A DNA stretch of 64,000 bases from the NCBI RefSeq assembly GCF_027587175.1, contig NZ_JAPCID010000017.1:1-64000 (forward strand). The letters are read 5' to 3'. Below are positions 1 to 8,277 of this stretch, piece after piece. The notes under the pieces were generated by a model. It had not been told where the DNA came from. It worked only from the letters and a program-made list of their open reading frames with translations, and did not search any database. Every line of letters begins with the position of its first letter. Position 1 is the first letter of the stretch. A program made the translations under genes and the position numbers. The DNA comes from Solirubrobacter deserti (GTDB lineage Bacteria > Actinomycetota > Thermoleophilia > Solirubrobacterales > Solirubrobacteraceae).

Positions 1-120
1 GTCTCGACCGGGGCCTCGGCGGCCGGCTCGGGCGTGGGCGCGGTCTCGACCGGGGCCTCGGCGGCCGGCTCGGGCGTGGGCGCGGTCTCGACCGGGGCCT
101 CGGCGACCGGCTCAGGCACC
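1..120 (-). repeat. 42-bp tandem repeat coding a 14-residue Ala/Pro/Glu/Thr repeat
   Basis: Bases 1-42 and 43-84 are identical. A third, shortened and diverged copy follows at 85-120 and a weaker one after it. On the minus strand each unit reads roughly PEPAAEAPVETAPT, so the array extends the flexible tail of the M23 peptidase. Perfect identity of neighbouring units suggests recent duplication or slippage. The array continues off the left edge, so copy number is unknown. Confidence 0.9.
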
Positions 121-1661
121 GTCTCGACGGGGGCCTCGGCGACCGGCGCGGCCTCGGACGGCGCGGCGGCCTCGACGGCCGCGGCCGGCTCCGTCGCGGC
201 CGGATCCGTCGTGGCGGCGGGGTCCGTGGCCGGCGCGGTCGTGGCGGCCGGGTCCGTCGCCGGGGCCGTGGCGGGGGCGCCGTAGGCCGGGGTGGTGGCC
301 GTGTCCGTCACGGCCAGCGCGGACGGGGCGGTGGCGGCGGCCTGGGCGGCGGGCGTGCTGGCCTCGGCTTCGGCGGCCCAGGCGGCGGCGAGCGTGGCCT
401 CGACCTGGGCGGAAGTGGCAGGGGTCGCTTCGCCCCAGGCGGCCTCGGAGCCGGCCTGGTTGACGGCGAGCTGGGCGTTCGTGGACTTGCCGGCCTTGGG
501 GGCGGCGCCGGCGATCGTCTTGGAGCCGTTCAGGTAGTTGTCGGGGTTGACGGCCTTGCCGTTCTCGCGGACCTCGAAGTGGAGGTGCGGCCCGGTGGAG
601 CGGCCGGTCGAGCCGACCTTGCCGATGACGTCGCCGACGTGGACGTAGGTGCCGACCTTGGTGTCCACGGTCGAGAGGTGGGCGTAGCACGTGCTGACGC
701 CGCCCTCATGCTCGATGCAGACGAGGTTGCCGTAGCCGCCGTTGTCCCAGCCGGCCTTGGTCACGGTGCCGCACTGGGCGGCGCGGACGGCGGTGCCGGT
801 CGGCGCGGAGATGTCTTTGCCGGCGTGGGCGTGCGAGCCGCGGTCCTCGCCGAACGCGCCGGTCGCCGTGCCCGCGACGGGCGTCGCGATCCGGCCCGCG
901 CCGCAGCCGGCGCCCTGGCTGACCGGCGCGGGAGCCGGGGCGGGGGCGTTGACGGCCTGCGTGTTGGTGATCGCGTTGCGGTTGGTCTCGGGATCGGTCG
1001 AGGTGGCCGGGGTGGTCGAGCGCGGCGTCGTGGCCGCCTTCTTCTTCGTGCCCGACTTCTTCTTGACCGCCGGCTTGGTCGCCTCGGCCGGAGCGACCTC
1101 CACCTCGCCGGCGGGAGCCTCGGCCCCGCCGCCGCGGTGCTTGATCGTCACCGACGTCGACCCGTCCTTGCCCACGTAGGACACCTGCGAGCGGAACATC
1201 GCCGCCCACGTCTTGGCGTCCACCTGCCCCGTCACAGGCAGCCCGGCGCGGGACTGGAAGCGCTCGACGCCGCCCCGGGTGACCGGCCCGAAGATCCCGT
1301 CGTCGTCCACGCCGACGGCCTGCTGCACGGCCGCGACGGCCGCGCCCGTGTCCCCGTACTCGACCAGCGCGCCCGAGGGGAGCGCGATCGCGGAGCGCTG
1401 CGTGTCAGCCGTCTTGGTGGCCACCGCGCGTGGACCCCCAGCCGACGCGACGGCCGCGAACGGTGCGGCGACCGGCCCGGCGGCCATCGACGCCGTCACG
1501 GCCACGGCGGCGCTCTTGCGCCGCATGGCGTGCTTGCGCGCCGCCTCCGTGATCTCGCGCCGGTGCACGGAGCGCCGCAGCGACCGTGCCCACAGCTCCG
1601 CGTCGCTCAGATCGCGGTTACGGGATGATTCATACGGGAACGACAACTCGTGAGCCGACAA
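1..1661 (-). CDS. Exported M23 (LytM-type) cell-wall endopeptidase with peptidoglycan-binding domain, C-terminus outside window
   Basis: Probable secreted cell-wall hydrolase cutting peptide cross-bridges. Reading leftwards: an Arg-rich cytoplasmic stretch of about 48 residues, a hydrophobic Ala/Val segment (about 50-74) acting as signal or anchor, a PG_binding_1 domain (about 99-155, with DDGIFGPVT and TGQVDAKTW), a Lys/Thr/Ala/Pro linker, then a peptidase M23 domain (about 265-370). The zinc motifs HxxxD (HAGKD, about residue 280) and HLHFEV (about 357) are both present. After it comes an Ala/Pro/Glu/Thr tail with 14-residue repeats that continues past base 1. The start is a TTG, chosen because AAGGAG lies 6 nt upstream and the frame has no better-placed ATG. 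A c-di-AMP riboswitch sits directly upstream, a known arrangement for actinobacterial wall hydrolases. At least 553 codons are visible; the stop is outside the window. Confidence 0.9.
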   Translation of the reverse strand, partial: MSAHELSFPYESSRNRDLSDAELWARSLRRSVHRREITEAARKHAMRRKSAAVAVTASMAAGPVAAPFAAVASAGGPRAVATKTADTQRSAIALPSGALVEYGDTGAAVAAVQQAVGVDDDGIFGPVTRGGVERFQSRAGLPVTGQVDAKTWAAMFRSQVSYVGKDGSTSVTIKHRGGGAEAPAGEVEVAPAEATKPAVKKKSGTKKKAATTPRSTTPATSTDPETNRNAITNTQAVNAPAPAPAPVSQGAGCGAGRIATPVAGTATGAFGEDRGSHAHAGKDISAPTGTAVRAAQCGTVTKAGWDNGGYGNLVCIEHEGGVSTCYAHLSTVDTKVGTYVHVGDVIGKVGSTGRSTGPHLHFEVRENGKAVNPDNYLNGSKTIAGAAPKAGKSTNAQLAVNQAGSEAAWGEATPATSAQVEATLAAAWAAEAEASTPAAQAAATAPSALAVTDTATTPAYGAPATAPATDPAATTAPATDPAATTDPAATEPAAAVEAAAPSEAAPVAEAPVETVPEPVAEAPVETAPTPEPAAEAPVETAPTPEPAAEAPVE

Positions 1662-1677
1662 CTCTCACTCCTTAGGG

Positions 1678-1832
1678 CCTCGTGCCTACGGGGTTAGCTG
1701 TCGGGCTCGCGCAAAGGCCTGCGCTACGCCGCCAAGCAGGCGGCGATTCGCCCCAGTCGGCCTGACCAAAGCCGCAACACTGGGTCCCCCGTTCCTCCCG
1801 TCCAGGGGACGGAAGAACTCGGCGTTACTCGA
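1678..1832 (-). promoter_or_regulatory. c-di-AMP riboswitch (ydaO/yuaA motif) leader of the M23 peptidase
   Basis: Read on the minus strand, the leader carries the signature blocks of the ydaO/yuaA class in order: GCCGAGTTCTTCC (1811-1823), a GTCCCCTGGACGGG hairpin, GGGGGACCCA (1781-1790), GGGGCGAATC (1745-1754), a GCCGCC...GGCGGC-type hairpin, and GACAGCTAACCCCGTAGGC (1684-1702). The AAGGAG ribosome binding site and TTG start of the peptidase follow within about 10-20 nt. This class binds cyclic di-AMP and in known cases turns downstream expression off; in actinobacteria it commonly precedes resuscitation-promoting and cell-wall hydrolase genes. I see no clear intrinsic terminator, so control at translation or Rho-dependent termination is possible. 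Confidence 0.9.
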
Positions 1833-1884
1833 TTTCTGGCCGGGAAGCCTACACGAAGCCCGAGCGGACTTCTGTAAACCTGAG

Positions 1885-3405
1885 TTACTCGGCCGGAATC
1901 GTCACGTTTCGGCCGGACGACTTCGCCGCCGCCAGCGCTTCCTGGGCACGGGCGATCAGCAGCTCGGCCGGCTCCTCGCCGTCCCAGCGCGCCACTCCCG
2001 CCGAAGCCGTCTGCCCGCGCGGCGTCGCGCCGCGCACGCGGTCCACGACCTCGACCGCCTCGCTCAGCCCGCAGCTCGGCAGCACCAGCGCGAACTCGAC
2101 GCCGTCCAGCCGCGCCAGCACGTCCACCTCGCGCAGCTCCGAACGCCAGCGCGCCGCCGTCTCCTTGACGAGCCGGTCGCCCTCGCCCTCGCCGCGCATC
2201 ATGTTGAACGCGCTCATGTGGTCGAGATCGAGCACGGCCACCGAGACCGGCGTGTCGCCGCGACGGGCGCGCGCGAGCTCCCGCGGCAGCTCCTCGTCGA
2301 ACACGCGCCGGGTCACGAGCCCGGTCAACGCGTCCGTCAGAGCCAGGGCCGCGACCCGCGCCCGCAGGCCCGCGTGCTCGATCGCGATCGCCGCCTGGGC
2401 CGCGACCAGCTTGAGCATCCCGCCCGACGCCTCGGGCAGCTTGTCGAGCGGCCGCTGCCAGATCACGATCAGCACCCCGCAGACGTCCCCGTCGCGCAGC
2501 ACCGGCTCGAACACGGCGGACCGAGCCGACGTCGCCTCCACCAGCGGCGCGGCCAGCGCCGGATGGTTGCGGGCGTCGGCGACGAAGTAGGCCTCCTTGG
2601 CGGTGAACGCCTTGCCGCCCCCGGAGCCGTCGCCACGCGGTTGGATCGTCACGGGCTGCACGTTCGCGCCGGCCATCGCCGTGGACGCGAAGTCGCGGCC
2701 CGACGGCTCCAGCAGGAACGCGACCGGCGCGTCCATGACCTCGCAGGCCGCCTCGCAGATCGCCTGGCGGGCATCGTCACCCGCCGCGAGCGCCTTGGCC
2801 ACCCGGCCGATCGCACCCATTCCCTTGGCCTGATCTCGAAGCATGTCGTTGAACCTGCGCAAATCTCGTGCGTTGGACTCTCGTTCAAGCTCGCCCGCCA
2901 GCACCCGGGCCAGCATCACGAACAGCTGCTCGTCGGCAGCTACAAAGGCATTGCGGCGACGGGACACCGCCGCCAAGGACCCGACCCGCGTCCCGTCGGA
3001 GAGCTCCAGCGGCACACCGACGTAGGACCGCGCCCCGGTGCGCTGGCGCATCGCCAGCCCCGCGTACTCCTCGACGCCGCCGACGTCACCCGTCAACCGC
3101 GGCCCACGGCCCTCGGCCATGTGCGAGCAGAACGCGTCGCCCAGGGGCAGCGCCTGATTCGAGCGCAGTCCGTAGTCTGCGCCCCGGCGTACATCCACGA
3201 TCCGGTGGATGAACTGGCCCCGGTCCAGGTGCGCCATGAACACCGCGGCATCGGGCACGTGGCGCTCGAGCAGGTCGAGCACGGAGCGCGTCGCGTCCGC
3301 GAACGAGCGGTAGGTCGTCGAGGTGGCCGCCGCGGCAGCCTGAATCGCGCTCACATCCACGTCCGACATCATCGACAAAGGAACGCCGTTCCCATAGCCG
3401 GTCAT
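1885..3405 (-). CDS. GAF-GAF-GGDEF protein with degenerate GGDEF signature
   Basis: A cytoplasmic signalling protein of about 506 residues. Two GAF-like sensor domains (about 20-175 and 190-340) precede a diguanylate-cyclase-type domain (about 345-506), recognisable from LTDALTGL, VLDLDHM, FALVLP and a closing AKSSGRN. The active-site signature normally GGDEF reads DGVEF (in ARLDGVEFALVLP), and the usual FNDxxGHxxGD reads FNMMRGEGEGD. The first Gly and the metal-binding acidic residue are therefore lost and cyclase activity is doubtful; a GTP-binding or pseudo-enzyme role is likelier. The frame is open further upstream, but that would run into the divergent hydrolase gene starting at 3413, so ATG 3405 is used. 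ATG 3369 and a GTG at 3426, which has GGAGG upstream, are alternatives. Confidence 0.8.
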   Translation of the reverse strand: MTGYGNGVPLSMMSDVDVSAIQAAAAATSTTYRSFADATRSVLDLLERHVPDAAVFMAHLDRGQFIHRIVDVRRGADYGLRSNQALPLGDAFCSHMAEGRGPRLTGDVGGVEEYAGLAMRQRTGARSYVGVPLELSDGTRVGSLAAVSRRRNAFVAADEQLFVMLARVLAGELERESNARDLRRFNDMLRDQAKGMGAIGRVAKALAAGDDARQAICEAACEVMDAPVAFLLEPSGRDFASTAMAGANVQPVTIQPRGDGSGGGKAFTAKEAYFVADARNHPALAAPLVEATSARSAVFEPVLRDGDVCGVLIVIWQRPLDKLPEASGGMLKLVAAQAAIAIEHAGLRARVAALALTDALTGLVTRRVFDEELPRELARARRGDTPVSVAVLDLDHMSAFNMMRGEGEGDRLVKETAARWRSELREVDVLARLDGVEFALVLPSCGLSEAVEVVDRVRGATPRGQTASAGVARWDGEEPAELLIARAQEALAAAKSSGRNVTIPAE

Positions 3406-3412
3406 TTGTCCA

Positions 3413-4198
3413 ATGAAACTCGCCACGTTCATTCCTCCAGGCGGCACCTCGGGTCTCACGGGTGAGGTTCGCGGCAGCCGCATCGTGACCTTCACCACCG
3501 GCGCGTCGCTGCTCGAAACCCTCCAGGACGCCGACCGCGCCCCCGCCACCGGCCCCGACCACGCGCTCAGCGAGGTCTCGCTGCTGGCGCCGATCCCCCG
3601 CCCGCCCGCGATCTTCTGCGTCGGCCGCAACTACGCCGAGCACATCGCCGAGCTCGGGTCTGAGCGGCCCGAGAAGCCGCTGATCTTCCTCAAGCTGCCG
3701 CTCTCCAGCGCGGCGCCCAACCAGCTGGTCTCACCGCCCGCGGCCACGCAGGCGCTCGACTACGAGGCCGAGCTCGTGCTCGTCATCGGCGACGAGAACC
3801 AGATCATCGGCTACGCCGTCGCCAACGACCTCTCCGCGCGCGACCTCCAGCGCTCGGAGAAGCAGTGGGCGCGCGCCAAAGCGTTCGACGGCTCCTGCCC
3901 GTGGGGCCCGTGGATCACGACCGCGGACGAGATCCCCGACGCCCTCGGCCTGCGGATCACGACCCACGTCAACGACGAGATCCGTCAGGACGGCAACACG
4001 CGGGCGATGATCTTCAACCCGCGCGAGATCGTCGACTTCATCGCCGAGACGTGCACCCTCGAGCCCGGCGCGATCGTGCTGACGGGCACGCCGAGCGGCG
4101 TCGGCGAGGCGTTCGATCCGCCTCGCTACCTGCAGCCCGGCGACAAGGTCCGCTGCGAGATCGAAGCCCTAGGCGTGATCGAGCACTCAGTGCTGTGA
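3413..4198 (+). CDS. Fumarylacetoacetate hydrolase (FAH) family protein
   Basis: 261 residues of the FAH superfamily, metal-dependent enzymes that hydrolyse or isomerise C-C bonds in diketo acids, as in aromatic-ring catabolism (2-hydroxyhepta-2,4-dienedioate isomerase type) or oxaloacetate tautomerisation. The N-terminal part ([11 protein letters not shown]) matches the small domain. The core has VGRNYAEH (about 65), the acidic metal ligands in [12 protein letters not shown] (about 120), NDLSARDLQ (about 143), and the C-terminal LTGTPSGVG (about 222). No Shine-Dalgarno is visible before the ATG, so the mRNA may be leaderless; the start is 8 bp from the divergent GAF gene. Its last 12 bases overlap the convergent clpP. 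The neighbours do not define the substrate. Confidence 0.88.
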   Translation: MKLATFIPPGGTSGLTGEVRGSRIVTFTTGASLLETLQDADRAPATGPDHALSEVSLLAPIPRPPAIFCVGRNYAEHIAELGSERPEKPLIFLKLPLSSAAPNQLVSPPAATQALDYEAELVLVIGDENQIIGYAVANDLSARDLQRSEKQWARAKAFDGSCPWGPWITTADEIPDALGLRITTHVNDEIRQDGNTRAMIFNPREIVDFIAETCTLEPGAIVLTGTPSGVGEAFDPPRYLQPGDKVRCEIEALGVIEHSVL

Positions 4199-4768
4199 GA
4201 TGACCCGGTCGATGAGGCCGTACTCCGCGGCCTCATCCGCCTTGAAGAAGCGGTCGCGCTCCATGTCGCGGTGCACCTGCTCCTCGGGCTGCCCCGTGTG
4301 CTTGGCGTAGATCTCGTCGATCCGCTTGCGCGTCTTGATGATCTCTCGCGCGTGGATCTCGATGTCCGTGGACTGGCCCTCGAACCCGGCGCTCGGCTGA
4401 TGGATGAGGATGCGCGAGTTCGGCAGCGAGAACCGCTTGCCCTTCGCGCCGCCGGCCAACAGCAACGACCCCATCGACATCGCGATCCCGACGCACATCG
4501 TCGCCACGTCGGGCTTGATGAAGTTCATCGTGTCGTAGATCGCAAGGCCCGCGTAGATCGACCCGCCCGGCGAGTTGATGTACAGCGAGATGTCCTTGTC
4601 GGGGTCCTGAGACTCCAGGTGGAGCATCTGGGCGACGATCAGATTGGCGATCTGGTCGTCGACGGGCTGGCCGAGGAAGATGATCCGCTCGTTCAGCAGC
4701 CGCGAGAAGATGTCGAACTCGCGCTCGCCGCGGGCGGTGCGCTCGATGACCATGGGGACGAGAGGCAT
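4187..4768 (-). CDS. clpP: ATP-dependent Clp protease proteolytic subunit
   Basis: 193 residues, the usual ClpP length. The catalytic triad is visible: Ser in [14 protein letters not shown] (about 97), His in NSRILIHQP (about 122), and Asp in the [13 protein letters not shown] region (about 171). [20 protein letters not shown] is a typical N-terminus, and LYINSPGGS carries the oxyanion-hole region. ClpP assembles as a double ring working with ClpX/ClpC unfoldases in the cytoplasm. Actinobacteria usually carry two clpP genes beside clpX; here neither clpX nor a second clpP is adjacent, so this is a solitary copy. It lies 19 bp after the response regulator gene and could be read with it and the CorC-like gene. 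Confidence 0.96.
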   Translation of the reverse strand: MPLVPMVIERTARGEREFDIFSRLLNERIIFLGQPVDDQIANLIVAQMLHLESQDPDKDISLYINSPGGSIYAGLAIYDTMNFIKPDVATMCVGIAMSMGSLLLAGGAKGKRFSLPNSRILIHQPSAGFEGQSTDIEIHAREIIKTRKRIDEIYAKHTGQPEEQVHRDMERDRFFKADEAAEYGLIDRVISQH

Positions 4769-4787
4769 TACGCCCCACGATAGTGCG

Positions 4788-5378
4788 CTAGACGGCGTGG
4801 GGGCGCGCCGGGCGTAGCCGCGCCAGCAGGCGCTCGATCCGCCGCGCCAGCTTGCGCGGGTTCAGCCGCAGCGTCGCCGCGACCTCGGAGGGCTCCGTCC
4901 GGTCCACGAGCATCGCCAGCAGCGCGAGGTCCTCGGGCTCCACACGGTGCGCGGCGGCGTCCATCGCGGCGCGGTCCAGCGCCGGCAGCGCGGTGCCGCC
5001 GCGGCCCACGGCACGCAGCGCGGCGTACAGCACCTCGGCGTCGGCCTCCTTGGAGACCAGGCCGTCGGCGCCCGCGACGCGGGCGGTCACGACGAGCGTC
5101 GGGTCCTCGAAGGCGGCGTAGAGCACGACGCGCGGCGCGGGGTCGAGCGCGCGCAGCTTGCGGACCAGGCCGAGGTCACCGGCATCGAGCAGCACGACGT
5201 CCGGGCGCTGGCGCTCGACGAGCTCCAGTCCGTCCTTGGCTCCCAGGGCCACACCCACCGGAACCAGGCCCGGCTCGGTGCGCAGCATCATCGCGAGTCC
5301 GGCGCGAACGGCCGGCTGCGGATCGATGACCACGATGCGCGTCATGTCCGGAAGCATTTCTAAGCCGAATGAACTCAC
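4788..5378 (-). CDS. Response regulator with receiver domain and divergent C-terminal helical domain
   Basis: 196 residues. The N-terminal receiver domain (about 12-125) has the acidic pocket residue in RIVVIDPQP, the phospho-acceptor Asp in DVVLLDAG (about 62) and the conserved Lys in LVSKE (about 111). The C-terminal 60 residues ([40 protein letters not shown]) sit where NarL-type regulators carry a LuxR helix-turn-helix and keep its helical pattern, but not the usual consensus. The GTG start follows one base after the TAG of the CorC-like gene, suggesting translational coupling; ATG 5345 is an alternative start. No histidine kinase is adjacent. Confidence 0.8.
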   Translation of the reverse strand: MSSFGLEMLPDMTRIVVIDPQPAVRAGLAMMLRTEPGLVPVGVALGAKDGLELVERQRPDVVLLDAGDLGLVRKLRALDPAPRVVLYAAFEDPTLVVTARVAGADGLVSKEADAEVLYAALRAVGRGGTALPALDRAAMDAAAHRVEPEDLALLAMLVDRTEPSEVAATLRLNPRKLARRIERLLARLRPARPHAV

Positions 5379-5379
5379 C

Positions 5380-6615
5380 CTAAAGGGAGGCTCGGAGCTT
5401 GGTGATACGCAGGCCGTCGACGTCCTCGATCCGGAGCGTCACGCCGTCGAAGGCGGCCTCGTCGCCCGGCTGGGGGCGCCGCCCGAGCGCGTCGAAGACC
5501 AACCCGGCGAGCGTGCGCGGTCCCTCCTGGGGAAGCTCGGTGCCCAGTTCCTCATTGAAGTCGTCGATGCTCATGGACCCGGACACCTCGACGGTACGGT
5601 CGTCGATGCGCTCGAGCTCGTTGTTGGGGAGGTCGAACTCGTCCTCGATCTCGCCCACGATCTCCTCGAGCACGTCGTGCACGGTCACGATCCCGGCCGT
5701 CGAGCCGTACTCGTCGACCACGACGGCCATCGCCTGCCGGCCCTCGCGCATCTCGCGCAGCAGCGCGCCGAGGTCCTTGGTCTCCGGCACGATCGGCGGC
5801 TGGCGCGCCAGGGCGCCCACCAGCTCCCCGCGCGAGGCGAGCAGGTCACGGAAATGCACGACGCCGACCAGGTGGTCCAGCGACTCGCGGCCGACCGGGT
5901 AGCGCGAGTGCCCGTGCTCGACGACCAGCCCGAGTGCCTCGTCGCCGGTCAGCGACGCCTCGATCCACACCACGTCCGGCTGCGGGACCATCACGTCCCG
6001 CACCTCGCTGCTGGCGAAGTCGAAGACGTTGTGGAGCATCTCTTCCTGGGCGCGCGGGATCACGCCCTGGCCCTCGGCCTCATCGACGAGCGCGCGCAGC
6101 TCGTCGGCGGATTGGATCGACTCGCCGGCCATCACCTCGGTGATCCCGAACGGCCGCAGCAGGTAGCTCGCGGTGCCCTGCAACACCCACACCACCGGCC
6201 GCAGCACGCGCGCGAGCAGCTCGATCGGGCGCGCCACCAGTGACGCCAGCAGTTCGGCCTTCTCCAGGGTCAGCGCCTTGGGCACGAGCTCGCCGAGCAC
6301 GACGCTGAGGTAGGTGACGACGCTGAACGCGATCAGGAACGCCAGCCATGACGGCACGGCGTCGCCGAGCAGGTTGCGGATCGCGGTCTCGCCGACGATG
6401 CCGCTGAGCACCCCGATCGCCGTGATCCCGACCTGCACCGTGGAGATCACCCGCACGGGGTCCTCCATCAACCGCAGCGCCGCCTGCGCCCCCTTGCCGG
6501 TGCGCTGGCGCAGCGCCGAGCGGCGTGCGGTGACGATCGAGTACTCGCCGACCACGAAGAAGGCGTTGCCGGCGATCAGCGCCAGCAACGCGAGCATGCG
6601 TAAGAGATCGTCCAC
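5380..6615 (-). CDS. CNNM/CorC (hemolysin C-like) membrane protein with CBS domains
   Basis: 411 residues. An N-terminal DUF21/CNNM membrane domain (about 1-170) with roughly three to four hydrophobic segments and the conserved GELVPKALTLEKAE motif is followed by a CBS pair (about 205-325, including DVMVPQPDV and VVVDEYGSTAGIVTVHDVLEE) and a C-terminal CorC/HlyC transporter-associated domain (about 340-410). Members of this family are linked to Mg2+ or Co2+ export; older names call them hemolysins without good evidence. The start is 35 bp from the divergent pgsA start. It forms a likely minus-strand unit with the response regulator and possibly clpP. Confidence 0.92.
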   Translation of the reverse strand: MDDLLRMLALLALIAGNAFFVVGEYSIVTARRSALRQRTGKGAQAALRLMEDPVRVISTVQVGITAIGVLSGIVGETAIRNLLGDAVPSWLAFLIAFSVVTYLSVVLGELVPKALTLEKAELLASLVARPIELLARVLRPVVWVLQGTASYLLRPFGITEVMAGESIQSADELRALVDEAEGQGVIPRAQEEMLHNVFDFASSEVRDVMVPQPDVVWIEASLTGDEALGLVVEHGHSRYPVGRESLDHLVGVVHFRDLLASRGELVGALARQPPIVPETKDLGALLREMREGRQAMAVVVDEYGSTAGIVTVHDVLEEIVGEIEDEFDLPNNELERIDDRTVEVSGSMSIDDFNEELGTELPQEGPRTLAGLVFDALGRRPQPGDEAAFDGVTLRIEDVDGLRITKLRASL

Positions 6616-6650
6616 GTGGTTCGGCTACCCAGGCTAACGTTCAGCCCCGG

Positions 6651-7205
6651 TTGTTCGAGCTCAATGTCCCGAACGTCCTGACGCTTCTGCGCATCCTGCT
6701 GGTGCCCGTGCTCGTCGCGGCGCTCGTGCAGGAGGGCGGGGGGTTGGACGGAGTCGCCGCTGCGGTGTTCGCATTCGCGTCGTTCACGGACGCCCTCGAC
6801 GGCTGGATCGCCCGCCGCCAGAAGAGCATCACGACGTTCGGCAAGCTGATGGACCCGCTGGCGGACAAGCTCCTGGTCACGGCCGCGCTGGTGAGCCTGG
6901 TCTCCCTGGACCGGGTCAGCGCCTGGGTGGCGATGGTGATCATCGCGCGCGAGTTCGCGGTGACCGGGCTGCGGCAGCTGGCGATGGAGCACGGCGAGGT
7001 CATCCCCGCGAGCATCTGGGGCAAGATCAAGACCGCCTTCCAGGTCGCGATGGTGATGGTGCTGATCCTCGTCGACGGCTCGCCCTTGTGGGTCGACGGT
7101 CTCGTGTGGGTGACGACGATCATCACCGTCATCTCCGGCGCGGACTACTTCTTCGGCTTCAGGACGCTCGTGCAGGCCCGCCAGGCCCGTCGCGCTCCAA
7201 GCTGA
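6651..7205 (+). CDS. pgsA: CDP-diacylglycerol-glycerol-3-phosphate 3-phosphatidyltransferase
   Basis: 184 residues, an integral membrane CDP-alcohol phosphatidyltransferase making phosphatidylglycerol phosphate. The family signature D-x2-DG-x2-AR-x8-G-x3-D-x3-D is intact in DALDGWIARRQ...GKLMDPLADK (about 45-72). The N-terminal NVPNVLTLLRILLVPVL is typical of PgsA. The first codon appears to be TTG because no ATG or GTG precedes NVPN in frame; no clear Shine-Dalgarno is visible. The 3' end overlaps the convergent hypothetical gene by 47 bp, which is unusually deep for this window. Confidence 0.93.
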   Translation: MFELNVPNVLTLLRILLVPVLVAALVQEGGGLDGVAAAVFAFASFTDALDGWIARRQKSITTFGKLMDPLADKLLVTAALVSLVSLDRVSAWVAMVIIAREFAVTGLRQLAMEHGEVIPASIWGKIKTAFQVAMVMVLILVDGSPLWVDGLVWVTTIITVISGADYFFGFRTLVQARQARRAPS

Positions 7206-8277
7206 GCTCCTCCTCCTTGAACGGGACGTCGTCCACGCGCAGCGGGCCGACGTCGGCGAGCCCGTCGCAGACGACGCCGCGGAAGAACGTGTCCAGCCAC
7301 GCGCACGCGCCGGTCGGCGCCCACGCGCTCCACGAGCGCGCGAAGCGGGCGGCGAAGCCGACGCGCACGAGGGCGAGCAGCACCCAGGTCGTCTCGATGT
7401 CGGACGACAGCGTCAGCGCGTCGACGGCCTGCGCGAGCCCCATCCGCTCGCGCTCGCCGAAGTCGTCGAGCAGGAACGGGAGCGCGGCCGTCCAGGTGAT
7501 GTGCGGCTGGTCGCGGAAGTAGCCGTCGTGCAGGAACTTCGCCGCGACGGCGTCGCGCAGGTCGCCGCCGCCGAGCGAGCGCACCATGCCCCAGTGCCAG
7601 ACGGCCTGGTCGAGCCGGGTGGGGACGGCGCTAAACCCGCCGCGCGCGAGCACCGCGTCCAGCGCCGCCTCCCGCGCGGCGAACAGCGACACCTGGTGGT
7701 GCTCGCCGAGCTCGATCGCGGGCGTGTACGGGTCGCCGGCGCCGTCCCAGACCGCGAGCCGGGCCTCGGCGCCGCTCAGCGCGCGCATCCAGCGCAGCTC
7801 CCGCAGCTTGAGCGCGAGCGGGCCCGGCCCGTCGGCGTACAGCGCGAACCATTGGGCCGCGTAGCGCTCGGCCAGCGCGGCCGAGTCCGTGGTCAGCCGC
7901 GGCGCGTGGCGCGCCAGCCAGGCCGCGAACGGCCGCTCGTCCAGCGAAGCGCCGAGCGGGGACCCGCCGCGCAGCGGGATCCGCAGGCCGGTCGCGGGCC
8001 CGCCCTCGACCTTCACGCGCCCCGATCCCTCGTAGGACCAGTCCGCGCACAGCACGTCGCCGCGGATGCCGCGGCGCTCGTGCAGCCGCAGCGCGTCCGT
8101 GAGCGCATACACGGTCTCCGTGAGGTCGGGGTCCCAGCGGTGCGCGACCACGCGCGGCTCCACCGGGACGCCGTCCACGAGGAACGTCACGCGCGAGCGC
8201 GAGAACCCGGGGACGAGCCCCGGGTCGATGCTCACCCCCGGCCCGACGAGATCAGTGCGCGCCGTCGAGCCACTCAC
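7159..8277 (-). CDS. Conserved-looking protein of unknown function
   Basis: 372 residues, soluble, no signal peptide. I do not recognise the family. It is Trp- and Arg-rich, with PHITWTAALPFLLDDFGERERMG and a long helical middle; the C-terminus ends in a short acidic/basic tail. The GTG start used here overlaps the folE2 stop by 26 bp; a second in-frame GTG at 8235 would leave a short gap and is equally possible. Codon use is normal for the window, so it is probably a real gene in an operon with folE2 and the upstream esterase. Confidence 0.65.
   Translation of the reverse strand: MSGSTARTDLVGPGVSIDPGLVPGFSRSRVTFLVDGVPVEPRVVAHRWDPDLTETVYALTDALRLHERRGIRGDVLCADWSYEGSGRVKVEGGPATGLRIPLRGGSPLGASLDERPFAAWLARHAPRLTTDSAALAERYAAQWFALYADGPGPLALKLRELRWMRALSGAEARLAVWDGAGDPYTPAIELGEHHQVSLFAAREAALDAVLARGGFSAVPTRLDQAVWHWGMVRSLGGGDLRDAVAAKFLHDGYFRDQPHITWTAALPFLLDDFGERERMGLAQAVDALTLSSDIETTWVLLALVRVGFAARFARSWSAWAPTGACAWLDTFFRGVVCDGLADVGPLRVDDVPFKEEELSLERDGPGGPARAS

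Noticed and set aside
1-120. CRISPR-like direct repeats
   Set aside because: Repeats are contiguous without spacers, lie in a coding frame and translate to a Pro/Ala/Glu repeat.
579-1628. Long plus-strand open frame opposite the M23 peptidase
   Set aside because: It is a shadow of the minus-strand gene: low-complexity Arg/Gly/Ala composition and no domain, whereas the minus frame gives intact PG-binding and M23 motifs.
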